Part shown: piece after piece, positions 54,636-63,264 of the stretch
How the letters are laid out: the number at the start of each line of letters is the position of its first letter
Position numbering within the stretch: position 1 is the first letter of the stretch
Origin: JAHRVQ01 sp051278195
GTDB taxonomy: Bacteria; Pseudomonadota; Gammaproteobacteria; Pseudomonadales; Azotimanducaceae
Direction: 5' to 3'
Assembly: GCA_051278195.1 (NCBI GenBank)
Contig: JBNMQM010000012.1
Location: 20,363-84,362 of the forward strand
DNA: 64,000 nucleotides
Program-made: the position numbers and the translations under genes
Notes under the pieces: generated by a model
What the model saw: only the letters and a program-made list of their open reading frames with translations
Databases searched by the model: none
Told to the model about the DNA's origin: nothing

Positions 54636-55352
54636 CTAATGGTCTCTGAATAACACACCGGCAACTTTGTCTGTTCCGATCATCTCTACCGCTTCTGAGA
54701 TTTGTGCCAGAGACACGGTGCCAGCGCTGATCTCTAATAAAACCATGTCGGATATGTTGGCAAGCACCTGCACCTCGCTGGAAACAGAAAGGTTCGGTGC
54801 ATTAACGAAGATAAATCTATCTGCGTAGCGACTTTTAAGTTCGAGAACAAGTTCTCGCATTCGTGTCGATTCGAGAATTTCTGTTCGTGTATTGGCCACC
54901 TTGCCATTGGGTACGACACGAACGCGATCGATCCCCACTTCATTCAGCAAGATAGATGTATCATCGAAGTCAGACTCGATAAAATCGATGAGCCCCACGT
55001 AGTCAGTATCGCCTATCACATCATCTAAGATGTTGCGGTCCGCGCTGCAATCCACAACAAGTGCTGACCGAGATTTATCAAAAGCGAAGACTGTTGCCAG
55101 GTTCAGTGATAATAAACCCGTTTCATCGCCGGCATGAAGGGAGGTGACAAGACAAATAAAATTTTCGTAGTCACTGAGACGGAGGAGTTTATTTCGAATA
55201 TCGCGAAAGCTGTTGAGAAGTTTTTGGTCTTTCGTCCCGGTGTGGATAATACCCAGTTCATCCATTTTGTCTTCTGAGAGTTGGGCTGCAGCGCCCATAT
55301 CACGGATGTTGTGATCGTCGCTCTTGGATGAGGGGTTTCGGCTTTTACTCAC
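54636..55352 (-). CDS. Degenerate BY-kinase/CpsD-like protein lacking the P-loop lysine
   Basis: The 238-residue protein aligns by eye with tyrosine autokinases that partner Wzz. It has the pre-P-loop helix QKLLNSFRDIRNKLL, the strand FICLVTSLHAGDETGLLSLNLA (residues 66-86 in part), the Walker A'-like ALVVDCSA and a C-terminal ISDMVLLEIS strand. The P-loop, however, reads AGDETG instead of PGEGKT, so the Lys and Thr are missing. The Walker B Asp is replaced in FIFVNAPN. No tyrosine cluster ends the protein. It is probably a non-catalytic partner of the adjacent Wzz-like protein, 4 bases upstream. Confidence 0.83.
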   Translation of the reverse strand: MSKSRNPSSKSDDHNIRDMGAAAQLSEDKMDELGIIHTGTKDQKLLNSFRDIRNKLLRLSDYENFICLVTSLHAGDETGLLSLNLATVFAFDKSRSALVVDCSADRNILDDVIGDTDYVGLIDFIESDFDDTSILLNEVGIDRVRVVPNGKVANTRTEILESTRMRELVLELKSRYADRFIFVNAPNLSVSSEVQVLANISDMVLLEISAGTVSLAQISEAVEMIGTDKVAGVLFRDH

Positions 55353-55356
55353 AAAT

Positions 55357-56865
55357 TTACGTCAAAATCGAATAGGTTAGGGCGGCACTGGAATAAGAAA
55401 CCACGTAGGCGACCGCACCAATGCCAATGAGTTTCCAAGACGTCATCACTTGCTCGTCAGCGGGTAGAACTGCCAGTACAATTCCAGGGAATAGACCGTC
55501 TAACTGGTCTGCAAATGCGACCCGATGGTCGAGTAAAATAGTTGCAGAGAGAATACCTAAAACCAGGACGAGGCCTGCAATGGGACCGGCGATGACAAAG
55601 TGAACAAATCGGGTTCCTGTCGGTAATACAGGAAACGCAGCGGGTTCCAGCACCTTGTATGAAACGCCTTGACCTGTCATGTCCAAGGTCATCGAAATCC
55701 GTGCTTTTTCCTTTCTCTCTAGTAGGTCCTCGTAAATTTGCTTGTTCACACTGTAATCTCGGGTGAGCTCAGACAATTCAGCTTGGTTGGTCGCGACGCG
55801 TACACGTCTTTGGTATTGAGATTGAAGTCTGTTTTCATTTGCCGTCAATCGATGACGCATGGTTTGGACGTCTACTTTGGACTCACCTAGCTGGTTACTG
55901 AGTTCTTCGTAAAGGGGGTTGAGCCTGTTTTCACCTGTCAGCTGTTCACTGCTGGTCGAGGTCGCGGCGTTCTCCACTTCTACAATTGTTCGTTTTAGAT
56001 CTTGAATCTGCAGCTTTAGTTCAATGACGTCCGGATGTTGGTCCTTGAAGTTTAGTCGCATTGTGTCGAGTTGTGACTCGAGCAATGTCAGACGATCGCG
56101 ATAGACCCGCGCATTATAGTTGTTCGAGGCATATCTGTTTTCATTCGCCAATTGCACTTCTAATGCAGAGATTCTGACTTCTTCCGCTTCTATATTGATC
56201 GATATTTCATCGACAGCGGCTCGAAGACGGTCGATTGATGCATTGACCTGTGACTCTATACCGTCAACATTGGCAGCTTCGAATGACTTGAGTCGATTCT
56301 CTGCTTCTACTAGCTGAGCTTTATATGACTTGACCTGCTCGTCAATAAAGTCGAAAGCGCTTTTACTTTCACCGCGTTTAGTCTTGGCGCTTTCCTCGAT
56401 AAACAAATTCGTCAATTTGTTGACGACGCCGAAGCTAGTAGCTGGATCCTTGTGGCTGTAAGAGATCTTGATGTAGTTATCGGCTGGCGCGCTAACGTTT
56501 ACGCTGGATCGTAGTTGGGCCATATGAGCTTCATTGACGAGCTTTTCGGTTGGGCTTACCTCTTCCATGAGGATGTCGGTGATCACCTTCTCGAGCTGTC
56601 TTGGAGCGAATAACGTTTCCATGACGATGCGGATCCGCTCCGATTTAGGTGCTGTGATTTCAGCTTGCCCCTGTAGTAAGGGTTTGATGACATTCTTGTT
56701 GTCGGCGAATATCGTGATATTGGTTTCATATTTTGGGTTATGAAACATGCCGACGATCAATATCAAAGTACTGACCGTGGCTATTCCGATCAGAATAGCG
56801 GTTAGATTGCGCCGAGCCTGTTTAAAAAATAGCTTTAGGTATTGCAGTACCAGATGAGTATTCAC
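55357..56865 (-). CDS. Wzz/chain-length determinant protein of the exosortase A locus
   Basis: A cytoplasmic start is followed by transmembrane helix 1 (ILIGIATVSTLILIVGMFHN) and a Wzz domain. Long periplasmic coiled coils follow (about 170-410; AENRLKSFEAANVDGIESQV, DRLTLLESQLDTMRLNFKDQ). A proline-rich segment (LEPAAFPVLPTG) then leads into helix 2 near residue 420 and a third helix at the very end. I place the start at the GTG at 56865, one base after the Wza stop. The ATG at 56898 would overlap Wza by 32 bases. It controls polymer length and connects the inner-membrane machinery to export. Confidence 0.9.
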   Translation of the reverse strand: MNTHLVLQYLKLFFKQARRNLTAILIGIATVSTLILIVGMFHNPKYETNITIFADNKNVIKPLLQGQAEITAPKSERIRIVMETLFAPRQLEKVITDILMEEVSPTEKLVNEAHMAQLRSSVNVSAPADNYIKISYSHKDPATSFGVVNKLTNLFIEESAKTKRGESKSAFDFIDEQVKSYKAQLVEAENRLKSFEAANVDGIESQVNASIDRLRAAVDEISINIEAEEVRISALEVQLANENRYASNNYNARVYRDRLTLLESQLDTMRLNFKDQHPDVIELKLQIQDLKRTIVEVENAATSTSSEQLTGENRLNPLYEELSNQLGESKVDVQTMRHRLTANENRLQSQYQRRVRVATNQAELSELTRDYSVNKQIYEDLLERKEKARISMTLDMTGQGVSYKVLEPAAFPVLPTGTRFVHFVIAGPIAGLVLVLGILSATILLDHRVAFADQLDGLFPGIVLAVLPADEQVMTSWKLIGIGAVAYVVSYSSAALTYSILT

Positions 56866-56866
56866 G

Positions 56867-57511
56867 TCAAAAACTCTTTTCCGGTACCGTGATGACATCC
56901 GCAGGAACTAATGGATAGTTTGTTTCGAGTTTGCCTTTTGTCAATATGTCATCTAGAAGGATCGGATAGACTTTGACCTCTCCATCTTGAGTGCGATAGA
57001 GCGCGGCTCGGTTACCATTCGCAAAAGGTGTCACACCCCCGGAGAGCAGGACAACGTCTAGAACCGTCAAACCTCGACTGTAATTGATCGAAACGGGAGA
57101 GTTAACGGCGCCGGTGACTCTCACTCTTTGCAAATAGTTAGAACTTGTTGCTGCTACCACGCTGATTGTGACTTCGGGCTGGCGAATAAAGGTGGTCAGC
57201 GCAGTTTTAATTGTCGCGGCAAGGGCTTCTGTACTCAGACCGGCAGCGCGTACGTTACCGGCAAGTGGTACCGAGATGTTGCCATCAGGGAGCACAACGA
57301 CCTGGGCAGACAGATCTGGATTTCTCCACACACTGACATTCAGAGAGTCGCCAACACCAATTCGATACTCGTCTAGGAGTATATCGCCGGCTTCAGGCGC
57401 ATTTGGCATGTCAGCAGAGGTGACAGAAATTGTTGGCGAACAGGCAGCTAGGCTGCATGTTAGCGCAACGCATCTTACGGTTTTGCCAAAGGTAAGTAGA
57501 TCGTAAAACAC
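56867..57511 (-). CDS. Wza-like polysaccharide export lipoprotein
   Basis: The signal peptide ends at lipobox SLAAC (Cys24), and Ser at +2 directs it to the outer membrane. The Poly_export domain has DEYRIGVGDSLNVSVWRNPDLS and VLPDGNISVPLAGNVRAAGLS. One SLBB domain follows (RVRVTGAVNSPVSINYSRGLTVLDVV). At 214 residues it is the short form typical of exosortase A loci and lacks the long C-terminal helix of E. coli Wza. The outer-membrane pore may therefore need the separate barrel protein. The start lies 37 bases inside prsK, so translation is probably coupled. Confidence 0.92.
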   Translation of the reverse strand: MFYDLLTFGKTVRCVALTCSLAACSPTISVTSADMPNAPEAGDILLDEYRIGVGDSLNVSVWRNPDLSAQVVVLPDGNISVPLAGNVRAAGLSTEALAATIKTALTTFIRQPEVTISVVAATSSNYLQRVRVTGAVNSPVSINYSRGLTVLDVVLLSGGVTPFANGNRAALYRTQDGEVKVYPILLDDILTKGKLETNYPLVPADVITVPEKSF

Positions 57512-59469
57512 GTACCTTCTCCCAGGGTGCTCTCAACAGATATTTGGCCGTCCATTTTACGTATAATTTCGCGAGATTGATACGCGCCAATTCCCATACC
57601 GACTGTTTTTTTGGTTGAGTCAAATGGTTTGAACAATCGGTGATCAACAAAGTCTTGATCCATGCCTGCGCCAGTGTCTCTGATTGAACAGATGATGGTG
57701 TTCGAATCCTCACTAAGTTTTACCAGTATCTCAATGTCGTTGTTCTCGACGCATGCGTCCTGCGCATTACTGAGAATGTGTGTGAGTGCCATGATAAGCG
57801 AATCGGCTTCACCCATTATCGCGTCAGCTTCTGTTTCTGATACGTAGCGCGGTAGAGGTTTGCGGTTGCCGACCTTAACAAGGGCGGTATTGATCGACTC
57901 TGACAGAGAGATTTGCTCCTGACTATCTTCCTCCGCCGGCATAACGCTGTGTTTGTTTATTTTTAGCATCAAGCGATTCATCCGTTTCACGGAATTTTCA
58001 ATCGTATCAATAGCGTCGGCAACAAACTCTGGATTGTCCTTGAACCGGGCTGCATTCTGAACGACAAGCATTTGTTGGGCGATGAGGTTTTTTAGGTCGT
58101 GCATGACAAACGTGCTGATCTGGTGATAAGTCTCAAACTGGCTGCGGATTGAGCTTTCCAGTGCAAGCTTTCGATAAGCGGCGAAATTTGCTATTTGTTT
58201 ACTCATCAACTCAAGCAGGTCGATGTCTTCCCAGTCAAAATCCTCCATGAGCCTAGGCTCAACGATCAGCACGATTGCGCCGATGATCGAAGCTTCACTC
58301 CTTAGCGGGATCACAATCAGGTTGGGATCAATGTCTAAAATCGATCTTGGGAGATTGTGATTTTCCTTCAGCATAGAGCGGTTGGAGTTTTGCGTGACGA
58401 ATATCCAGCCAGTGCTGAGCAGTTCTGAAAATCGCTCTGACTCGAGCAAATTGATAGAGCGTGGTGGTTTCATCGTACCCAGCACAGATTGGCAGGTGAG
58501 TTGGTTGCCTTCCGCCAACAGTAGCGCTGACGAACTACTTCGGTAGAGCGGCATGATCGCATTGAGAGCAACGAAGCCATAGTCCGTACCTCGGTCTTTT
58601 GCCAGCTTATCTGTGAGTTTTTGCCACTCTTGATTGTAGTCAAACTTTGTTTTGAAGAAATTTTTATTGATCCACACTCTGATTCTGGCTCGCTGGGTAG
58701 ACGAGCGAAGATTTATGCCGAGCAATAAGATAAAGCTGAAAAACAAGAAGGGTTGCAGAATAGGTTGGTACTGATGGAGCCTTGAATCCAGTAGATAACT
58801 GGCTATCGCGATGAACGTTACCATGCCGCCAGCGATCAGCAGGCTCGTTGTCGTGAAGACCATTGGCCTCGACAAAGCGACCTGTTTTGTGCGTTTCGGC
58901 TCATCTTTTATCAACAGTGATACAATCATTAAGAAAGTCGCAACCACGCCATTCAGCAAGACCCGTGCGTGAAGTAGGTCGTTTGAAAAACTGTCTGTCG
59001 CCGCCGTTCTAGCGACGATATAGAGTTCAAAGAGAAACAGGGTTGCAAGGCCGATAGAGATGGCACGGATATATCGATTTGATGCCCTAATGACCTGTTC
59101 GGTGATGACCAGTATCCCTACGCTGCAATACAAAAGCGGCCATAGAAAGGCGCTTGAGGGCCTGATGGCGAAGTAGATTCCAGCGACAAAAGAGATCACC
59201 GGCACGGACCAAAGCACTGCCCAAACCAGTTTGCTCGTCTCAAGTTCGCGGTGTTGATTGAGAATTCCCAGCAGTCCTGATGCCCAAAAACCTAACAGCA
59301 GCAGGTCTATCCGAGTACTGATTGCACCATAGGTACTCCAGACGCTGGTAAATAGCAGAGCAATTACAATAGGATAACCCACCGACTGAAATCTTATGGC
59401 TGTCGTGACGGCAATTGATATGTAACATAGCGTCGCGGTCAGTGCGGCGATGTATAAAAGCTGTTCCAC
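57475..59469 (-). CDS. prsK: PEP-CTERM-system sensor histidine kinase PrsK
   Basis: It starts at GTG. The N-terminal half has about 8-9 transmembrane helices (to about residue 260), then a GAF-like domain (about 290-435). The dimerisation/phosphoacceptor helix contains FVMHDLKNLIAQQ (His457). The ATPase domain has N-box HILSNAQDACVEN, G1 IRDTGAGMD, F-box FKPFDSTK and G2 GMGIGAYQSREII. Length and order match PrsK. It should phosphorylate PrsR, encoded at the other end of the locus, and so switch on the sigma-54 PEP-CTERM promoters. It leads the Wza-Wzz-pseudokinase operon and is divergent from prsT copy 2. Confidence 0.94.
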   Translation of the reverse strand: MEQLLYIAALTATLCYISIAVTTAIRFQSVGYPIVIALLFTSVWSTYGAISTRIDLLLLGFWASGLLGILNQHRELETSKLVWAVLWSVPVISFVAGIYFAIRPSSAFLWPLLYCSVGILVITEQVIRASNRYIRAISIGLATLFLFELYIVARTAATDSFSNDLLHARVLLNGVVATFLMIVSLLIKDEPKRTKQVALSRPMVFTTTSLLIAGGMVTFIAIASYLLDSRLHQYQPILQPFLFFSFILLLGINLRSSTQRARIRVWINKNFFKTKFDYNQEWQKLTDKLAKDRGTDYGFVALNAIMPLYRSSSSALLLAEGNQLTCQSVLGTMKPPRSINLLESERFSELLSTGWIFVTQNSNRSMLKENHNLPRSILDIDPNLIVIPLRSEASIIGAIVLIVEPRLMEDFDWEDIDLLELMSKQIANFAAYRKLALESSIRSQFETYHQISTFVMHDLKNLIAQQMLVVQNAARFKDNPEFVADAIDTIENSVKRMNRLMLKINKHSVMPAEEDSQEQISLSESINTALVKVGNRKPLPRYVSETEADAIMGEADSLIMALTHILSNAQDACVENNDIEILVKLSEDSNTIICSIRDTGAGMDQDFVDHRLFKPFDSTKKTVGMGIGAYQSREIIRKMDGQISVESTLGEGTCFTIYLPLAKP

Positions 59470-59591
59470 CTAATTTCCCAAAATTTCGGTCAGATTTTTA
59501 GTATCTTCGTAGACTGTATGGCTAGAATTCGATAATCAAAAGGTCGGCCAAGAAAAATTCACATCTTTAAAACGAAGGTTGAGATAAAATA

Positions 59592-62216
59592 TTGTTTAGC
59601 ATAACCAATTCAGAGCACGGGCGCTTAAAGCGATTTTCAACAATATTTGGCTTATTGGCTCTCGTTTTTGCCATCTCCGGCTGCTCGGATGATGAAGCGG
59701 AGGCTGCGGCAAAATATGATGCGTATGTCTTCAGTGCTCAGTCGTATATCTCTCAGGGCCAATTTCAGGCGGCGCTAATCGAAGCCTCCAATGCCATTCA
59801 GCTTTCTACGGATAATCAAAAAGCTTATCAAATCATGGGCCAGATCTATTTGAAGCTTGGCCAGCCACGTGAAGCTGGTGAAATGTTGGGTCAAATACAA
59901 GGTCCGGAAGAAGAAACGCTCTTGCTGCTTGTCGAGGCAAATTTAGATGCTGGCAAGCTTCGTTCAGCAGGAGACGCACTCAAGCTACTTGCGATGCCAG
60001 AGGCCGATCAGGCGAGGCGACTAGCAGCGCGTCAGGCCGCGAGCCAAGGAAACCCTGATAGAGCTCGAGAACTGTATTCGCAGGTGCTTGCGAACAACCC
60101 AGATGATTCGGCAGCGACGCTTGGCTTGGCCAGAATTCATTTGGGGCTGGGCGAGTTAGCGGAGGCTAAGGTATTACTCGCGGAAAATTTCTCTGACGCG
60201 AACATTCGCGCTGAAAGCTTGTATCTGCGGTCCACGATCGCCAGCCGGCAGAACGAATTAGATTCGGCTGAGGTCTTTTTAAATGATGCGATTTCATCGT
60301 TACCTTCGACGGACATCATTACGCCATTAAAGTACTCGATACTGGTCAGCATGAAAGACGTTCTGATGGCTCAAGGTAAGTCTGAAGAAGCCATGATTTT
60401 CGCCGGGCTGTTAACAGAAGCTTTGCCTGGGGCTCAACAAACGACCAACCTGCTGCAGTCTGCGCTCGAATCAATAGAGTCGGGAGATTTGGATTCCGCT
60501 CGTTCTACTCTTGCAGAGGCGAGAGAAATCGCTCCGACGTCGCCGAGGGCGGCAACTTTGTTAGCAACCGTTGATTTCTTGGAAGGTAACAATGAGGCGG
60601 CTGCACTGCAGTTGGAACAATTCATCGATGCGGAAACGTCGACCCACACGGAATTGCAAATCTATGCGGTAACGCAGCTTCGACTCGGGAACGCTGAAAA
60701 GGTGATCGAACGGCTCGGCAAGGACATTGACAACATTGACAACGCCAAGCTTATGGCGCTGTACGCCGTCGCTTTGAACGAGCTTAACGAATTTGAAACG
60801 GCCGAAGGTTATTTCAAAAGGGCTATTGAAATAGACCCTACTGATGGACGGTTGCACCTGGCCATTGCGCAAATTCAACTCGGTAAAGAAGCTTACACTG
60901 AGGCATTAGTGGAGTTGCAACTGGCGCTGGAAAAGAGCCCAAGTGACCCTGCTGTGCAGCGAATATTAATTGGCTTGTACCTTAAATTGGAAATGAACGA
61001 CAAGGCAGACAAGCTTGTTGCCGGCTTAGATGCCTCGTACCCCAATTCAATAGCCACTCAGCTGCTCGTCGGCGCCTACTATTTACGTTTGCCTGGTGCG
61101 GAGTTAGCGGAAGAAAAATTCAAGCAAGTGCTGAAGTTAGGAGAGTCAATTGTCGCGAGGAACCAACTAGCTCGCATATACATGGAAACAAAAAAATTCT
61201 CTGCGGCAGAACAACAGTATCGAAAAATTATTGCTTTGAGTCCTGACGAGGTAGACCCGTATAAGGGCTTTATTACAGCGCTGGAACTGACCGAAAGAAA
61301 AGAACTTGTGGTTGACGAACTCAAGAAGATGTTCGATGCAAGTCGTTCTAACACGGCAGTTTTGATTCTCAGTGAATACCTGGGTAGAAATGGCCGACTC
61401 GAACAAGCGACTGAGGTGTTTAGTCAGTACGATGGCGATTTCACGAAAGAAGCGATTCGGCTCTTTGAGTCTCTAACACTGGCGTCTTCAAGAGACCTGA
61501 TTTCGAAAGACAAAATTACAGACGCCCGTGACCTTTTGACGCGCTCAATCGAGAAGTTTGCCAGTAGTGAAAGACTTTTGGCTGCGCTTGTTACGCTCGA
61601 TATTAAGGATCAAAAGTATGACGCGGCAGCGCTTAACATCGAGCGGTTAAGGGCTGTTTCTAGCCGACCTATTGTTGAGATCTTAGCGGGTGACCTGTCC
61701 TCCGCTCAGGGGAATTTCGACGCAGCTAAAGACACTTATTTGGGTGTGTGGCGTAAAACAGGAGGTGATCAACTCGGGTTTAAAGTCTTTCGGGCTTTGG
61801 AATTAGCGAATTCTGAAAAGAGTGAGATCCTCGAATTTTTCGGTCTTTGGATAGAGCAGGCAGAGAATGCCAATGCTGTGTTAATGATGCGGGCGGGCTA
61901 TTCGCTGGCCATTGAGGACCGACAAGAAGCACAAGCCGATTATCGCCTGGTTTTGGAAACTGACCCGGAAAATGTGGCTGCTCAAAATAATCTCGCTTGG
62001 GCCTATGGTGAAGCAGAGCCAGAAAAAGCATTGGTTGCGGGCAAGCGTGCCTATGAGTTGGCCGGTGACAATGCTCAGATTCTAGACACCTACGGTTGGT
62101 TCTTGTTTAAGAACGGTAGGGGCAGTGAGGGTTTAGTGATTCTTAAGCAGGCAACCGAAATGGCGCCTGATGACCTGGAGATACGCGCGCATTATGAAGC
62201 CGCGAGCGGCGAATAG
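59592..62216 (+). CDS. prsT: PrsT-type TPR-repeat lipoprotein, copy 2
   Basis: It starts at TTG about 14 bases after GAAGG. The signal ends LVFAISGC (Cys31) with Ser at +2, favouring the outer membrane. The remaining 840 residues are TPR-like repeats (YDAYVFSAQSYISQGQFQAA, EGYFKRAIEIDPTDGRLHLA, EQQYRKIIALSPDEVDPYKG, ending LDTYGWFLFKNGRGSEGL). It is a diverged paralogue of the protein at 10.8 kb, with matching N-terminal and C-terminal landmarks (GQFQAALIEASNAIQL vs GQFRPAMIEVQNALQL). This copy neighbours PrsK, the more usual place for PrsT. It precedes a PEP-CTERM gene, as copy 1 does. Confidence 0.92.
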   Translation: MFSITNSEHGRLKRFSTIFGLLALVFAISGCSDDEAEAAAKYDAYVFSAQSYISQGQFQAALIEASNAIQLSTDNQKAYQIMGQIYLKLGQPREAGEMLGQIQGPEEETLLLLVEANLDAGKLRSAGDALKLLAMPEADQARRLAARQAASQGNPDRARELYSQVLANNPDDSAATLGLARIHLGLGELAEAKVLLAENFSDANIRAESLYLRSTIASRQNELDSAEVFLNDAISSLPSTDIITPLKYSILVSMKDVLMAQGKSEEAMIFAGLLTEALPGAQQTTNLLQSALESIESGDLDSARSTLAEAREIAPTSPRAATLLATVDFLEGNNEAAALQLEQFIDAETSTHTELQIYAVTQLRLGNAEKVIERLGKDIDNIDNAKLMALYAVALNELNEFETAEGYFKRAIEIDPTDGRLHLAIAQIQLGKEAYTEALVELQLALEKSPSDPAVQRILIGLYLKLEMNDKADKLVAGLDASYPNSIATQLLVGAYYLRLPGAELAEEKFKQVLKLGESIVARNQLARIYMETKKFSAAEQQYRKIIALSPDEVDPYKGFITALELTERKELVVDELKKMFDASRSNTAVLILSEYLGRNGRLEQATEVFSQYDGDFTKEAIRLFESLTLASSRDLISKDKITDARDLLTRSIEKFASSERLLAALVTLDIKDQKYDAAALNIERLRAVSSRPIVEILAGDLSSAQGNFDAAKDTYLGVWRKTGGDQLGFKVFRALELANSEKSEILEFFGLWIEQAENANAVLMMRAGYSLAIEDRQEAQADYRLVLETDPENVAAQNNLAWAYGEAEPEKALVAGKRAYELAGDNAQILDTYGWFLFKNGRGSEGLVILKQATEMAPDDLEIRAHYEAASGE

Positions 62217-62232
62217 CGCTGGCGAGTGGATT

Positions 62233-62249
62233 GTCGAAAAACTTTACAC
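62233..62249 (+). promoter_or_regulatory. Probable PrsR upstream activator dyad of PEP-CTERM gene 3
   Basis: GTCGAAAAACTTTACAC begins 17 bases after the prsT copy 2 stop. It lies 81 bp before the GG of the sigma-54 element. It has every fixed position of the dyads at 4380 and 13481, and its tail CTGCGCGCAGC again carries GC-GC. Confidence 0.8.
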
Positions 62250-62311
62250 CTGCGCGCAGCTGTGATCCTACAGAAAAACGAAATTTTATATTAAACAATA
62301 GGATGCGAGTG

Positions 62312-62328
62312 CTGGCGTGAGTATTGCA
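62312..62328 (+). promoter_or_regulatory. Sigma-54 (-24/-12) promoter of PEP-CTERM gene 3
   Basis: CTGGCGTGAGTATTGCA has GG-N10-GC and the TTGCA -12 block. The transcript should start near 62338, downstream of the first possible ATG (62328). That excludes the first ATG as the translation start from this promoter. Confidence 0.83.
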
Positions 62329-62366
62329 TGTTGGAAGTGAAATCATCATTGATGCGAAAGATCCCT

Positions 62367-63239
62367 ATGAACGCTATGAAAAAACTAGTCTCTGGGTTTG
62401 CTGCTGCAGTCTGCTTTTCGGTGCTACCAGCACAAGCTGAAATTATTGAGTACACGTTGAGTGACAAGCCAGGGCAAAATGCGCCGCCGCCATATGGCCT
62501 TCGCCTCGACAACCTCTTTGGTGCCGAAGATTGGACATTCTCTTTTGGGCATCCAGGTTCTGACCTCACGATGGAAGTTGACACCACCCTTGGTCAAGTG
62601 AGCATCTTCGGCGAAGTCGTCGGTGGCTGGGATGACGGTGACAATGTCAATAATGATTGGGCAGACGGCACCGAGACAACCTGGTTCTTGGAATTTGTCT
62701 ACGACACGGATCTAATTCTTGATACGACGAACGTGAGCACGACGGCTGCCGGTGAGTGGTACCTAGATTATGTTATTGATGGTCTTGATTCTGGCCCCGG
62801 TCAGAAAGATGGTCCAAATAACGGTGCCATGAACTATGGCTATCTTGAATTGCTCGACGATGTCGACCTTGACGCCGATGGCTTTAGTGACCAATTCGGT
62901 ATAGTCGGTATAACGGATCACAATGGCGGCCATTTTGATTTGGACGGCTCAAACCCAGATGTCGAGGGTTGGCTGAGACAGACGGACGGTTTCATGAAGA
63001 TTACAGATGATTCCAGCGGCGACACAGTATTTGTGCGAAATGTAGAATTCGCAGACATTGATACTGATCTTGATGGGATCTTTGAAGCAGACACGCTCGC
63101 AGGGCTCGGCACGTTCGGCCGCTCGGGTACGCACGATTTCGGTTTTAACACGACGTCTGTGCCAGCGCCTGCAGGATTTGTGCTTTTAGGGTTGGGTTTG
63201 GTTGGGCTTGGAGTTAGACGCCGCCGTCAGAGCAAGTAA
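62367..63239 (+). CDS. PEP-CTERM sorting-domain protein 3
   Basis: I choose the ATG at 62367 (MNAMKKLVSGFAAAVCFSV...). The ATG at 62328 lies upstream of the predicted sigma-54 transcript start, and 62367 gives a normal signal peptide cleaved after LPAQA. ATGs at 62352 and 62376 are alternatives. The mature part is acidic, with Asp-rich stretches (DDVDLDADGFSDQFG, DIDTDLDGIF) that could bind calcium. The C-terminus is the exosortase signal: VPAPAG, helix FVLLGLGLVGLGV and basic RRRRQSK. It is followed by a strong terminator and probably transcribed alone. Confidence 0.9.
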   Translation: MNAMKKLVSGFAAAVCFSVLPAQAEIIEYTLSDKPGQNAPPPYGLRLDNLFGAEDWTFSFGHPGSDLTMEVDTTLGQVSIFGEVVGGWDDGDNVNNDWADGTETTWFLEFVYDTDLILDTTNVSTTAAGEWYLDYVIDGLDSGPGQKDGPNNGAMNYGYLELLDDVDLDADGFSDQFGIVGITDHNGGHFDLDGSNPDVEGWLRQTDGFMKITDDSSGDTVFVRNVEFADIDTDLDGIFEADTLAGLGTFGRSGTHDFGFNTTSVPAPAGFVLLGLGLVGLGVRRRRQSK

Positions 63240-63264
63240 ACCTCAGACCACTTTGTAATACCGA

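Noticed and set aside
59534..59552. Sigma-54-like TTGGCCGACCTTTTGAT upstream of prsK on the minus strand
   Set aside because: The -24 half is good, but the -12 dinucleotide is GA instead of GC. There is no PrsR-type dyad upstream in the short divergent region.
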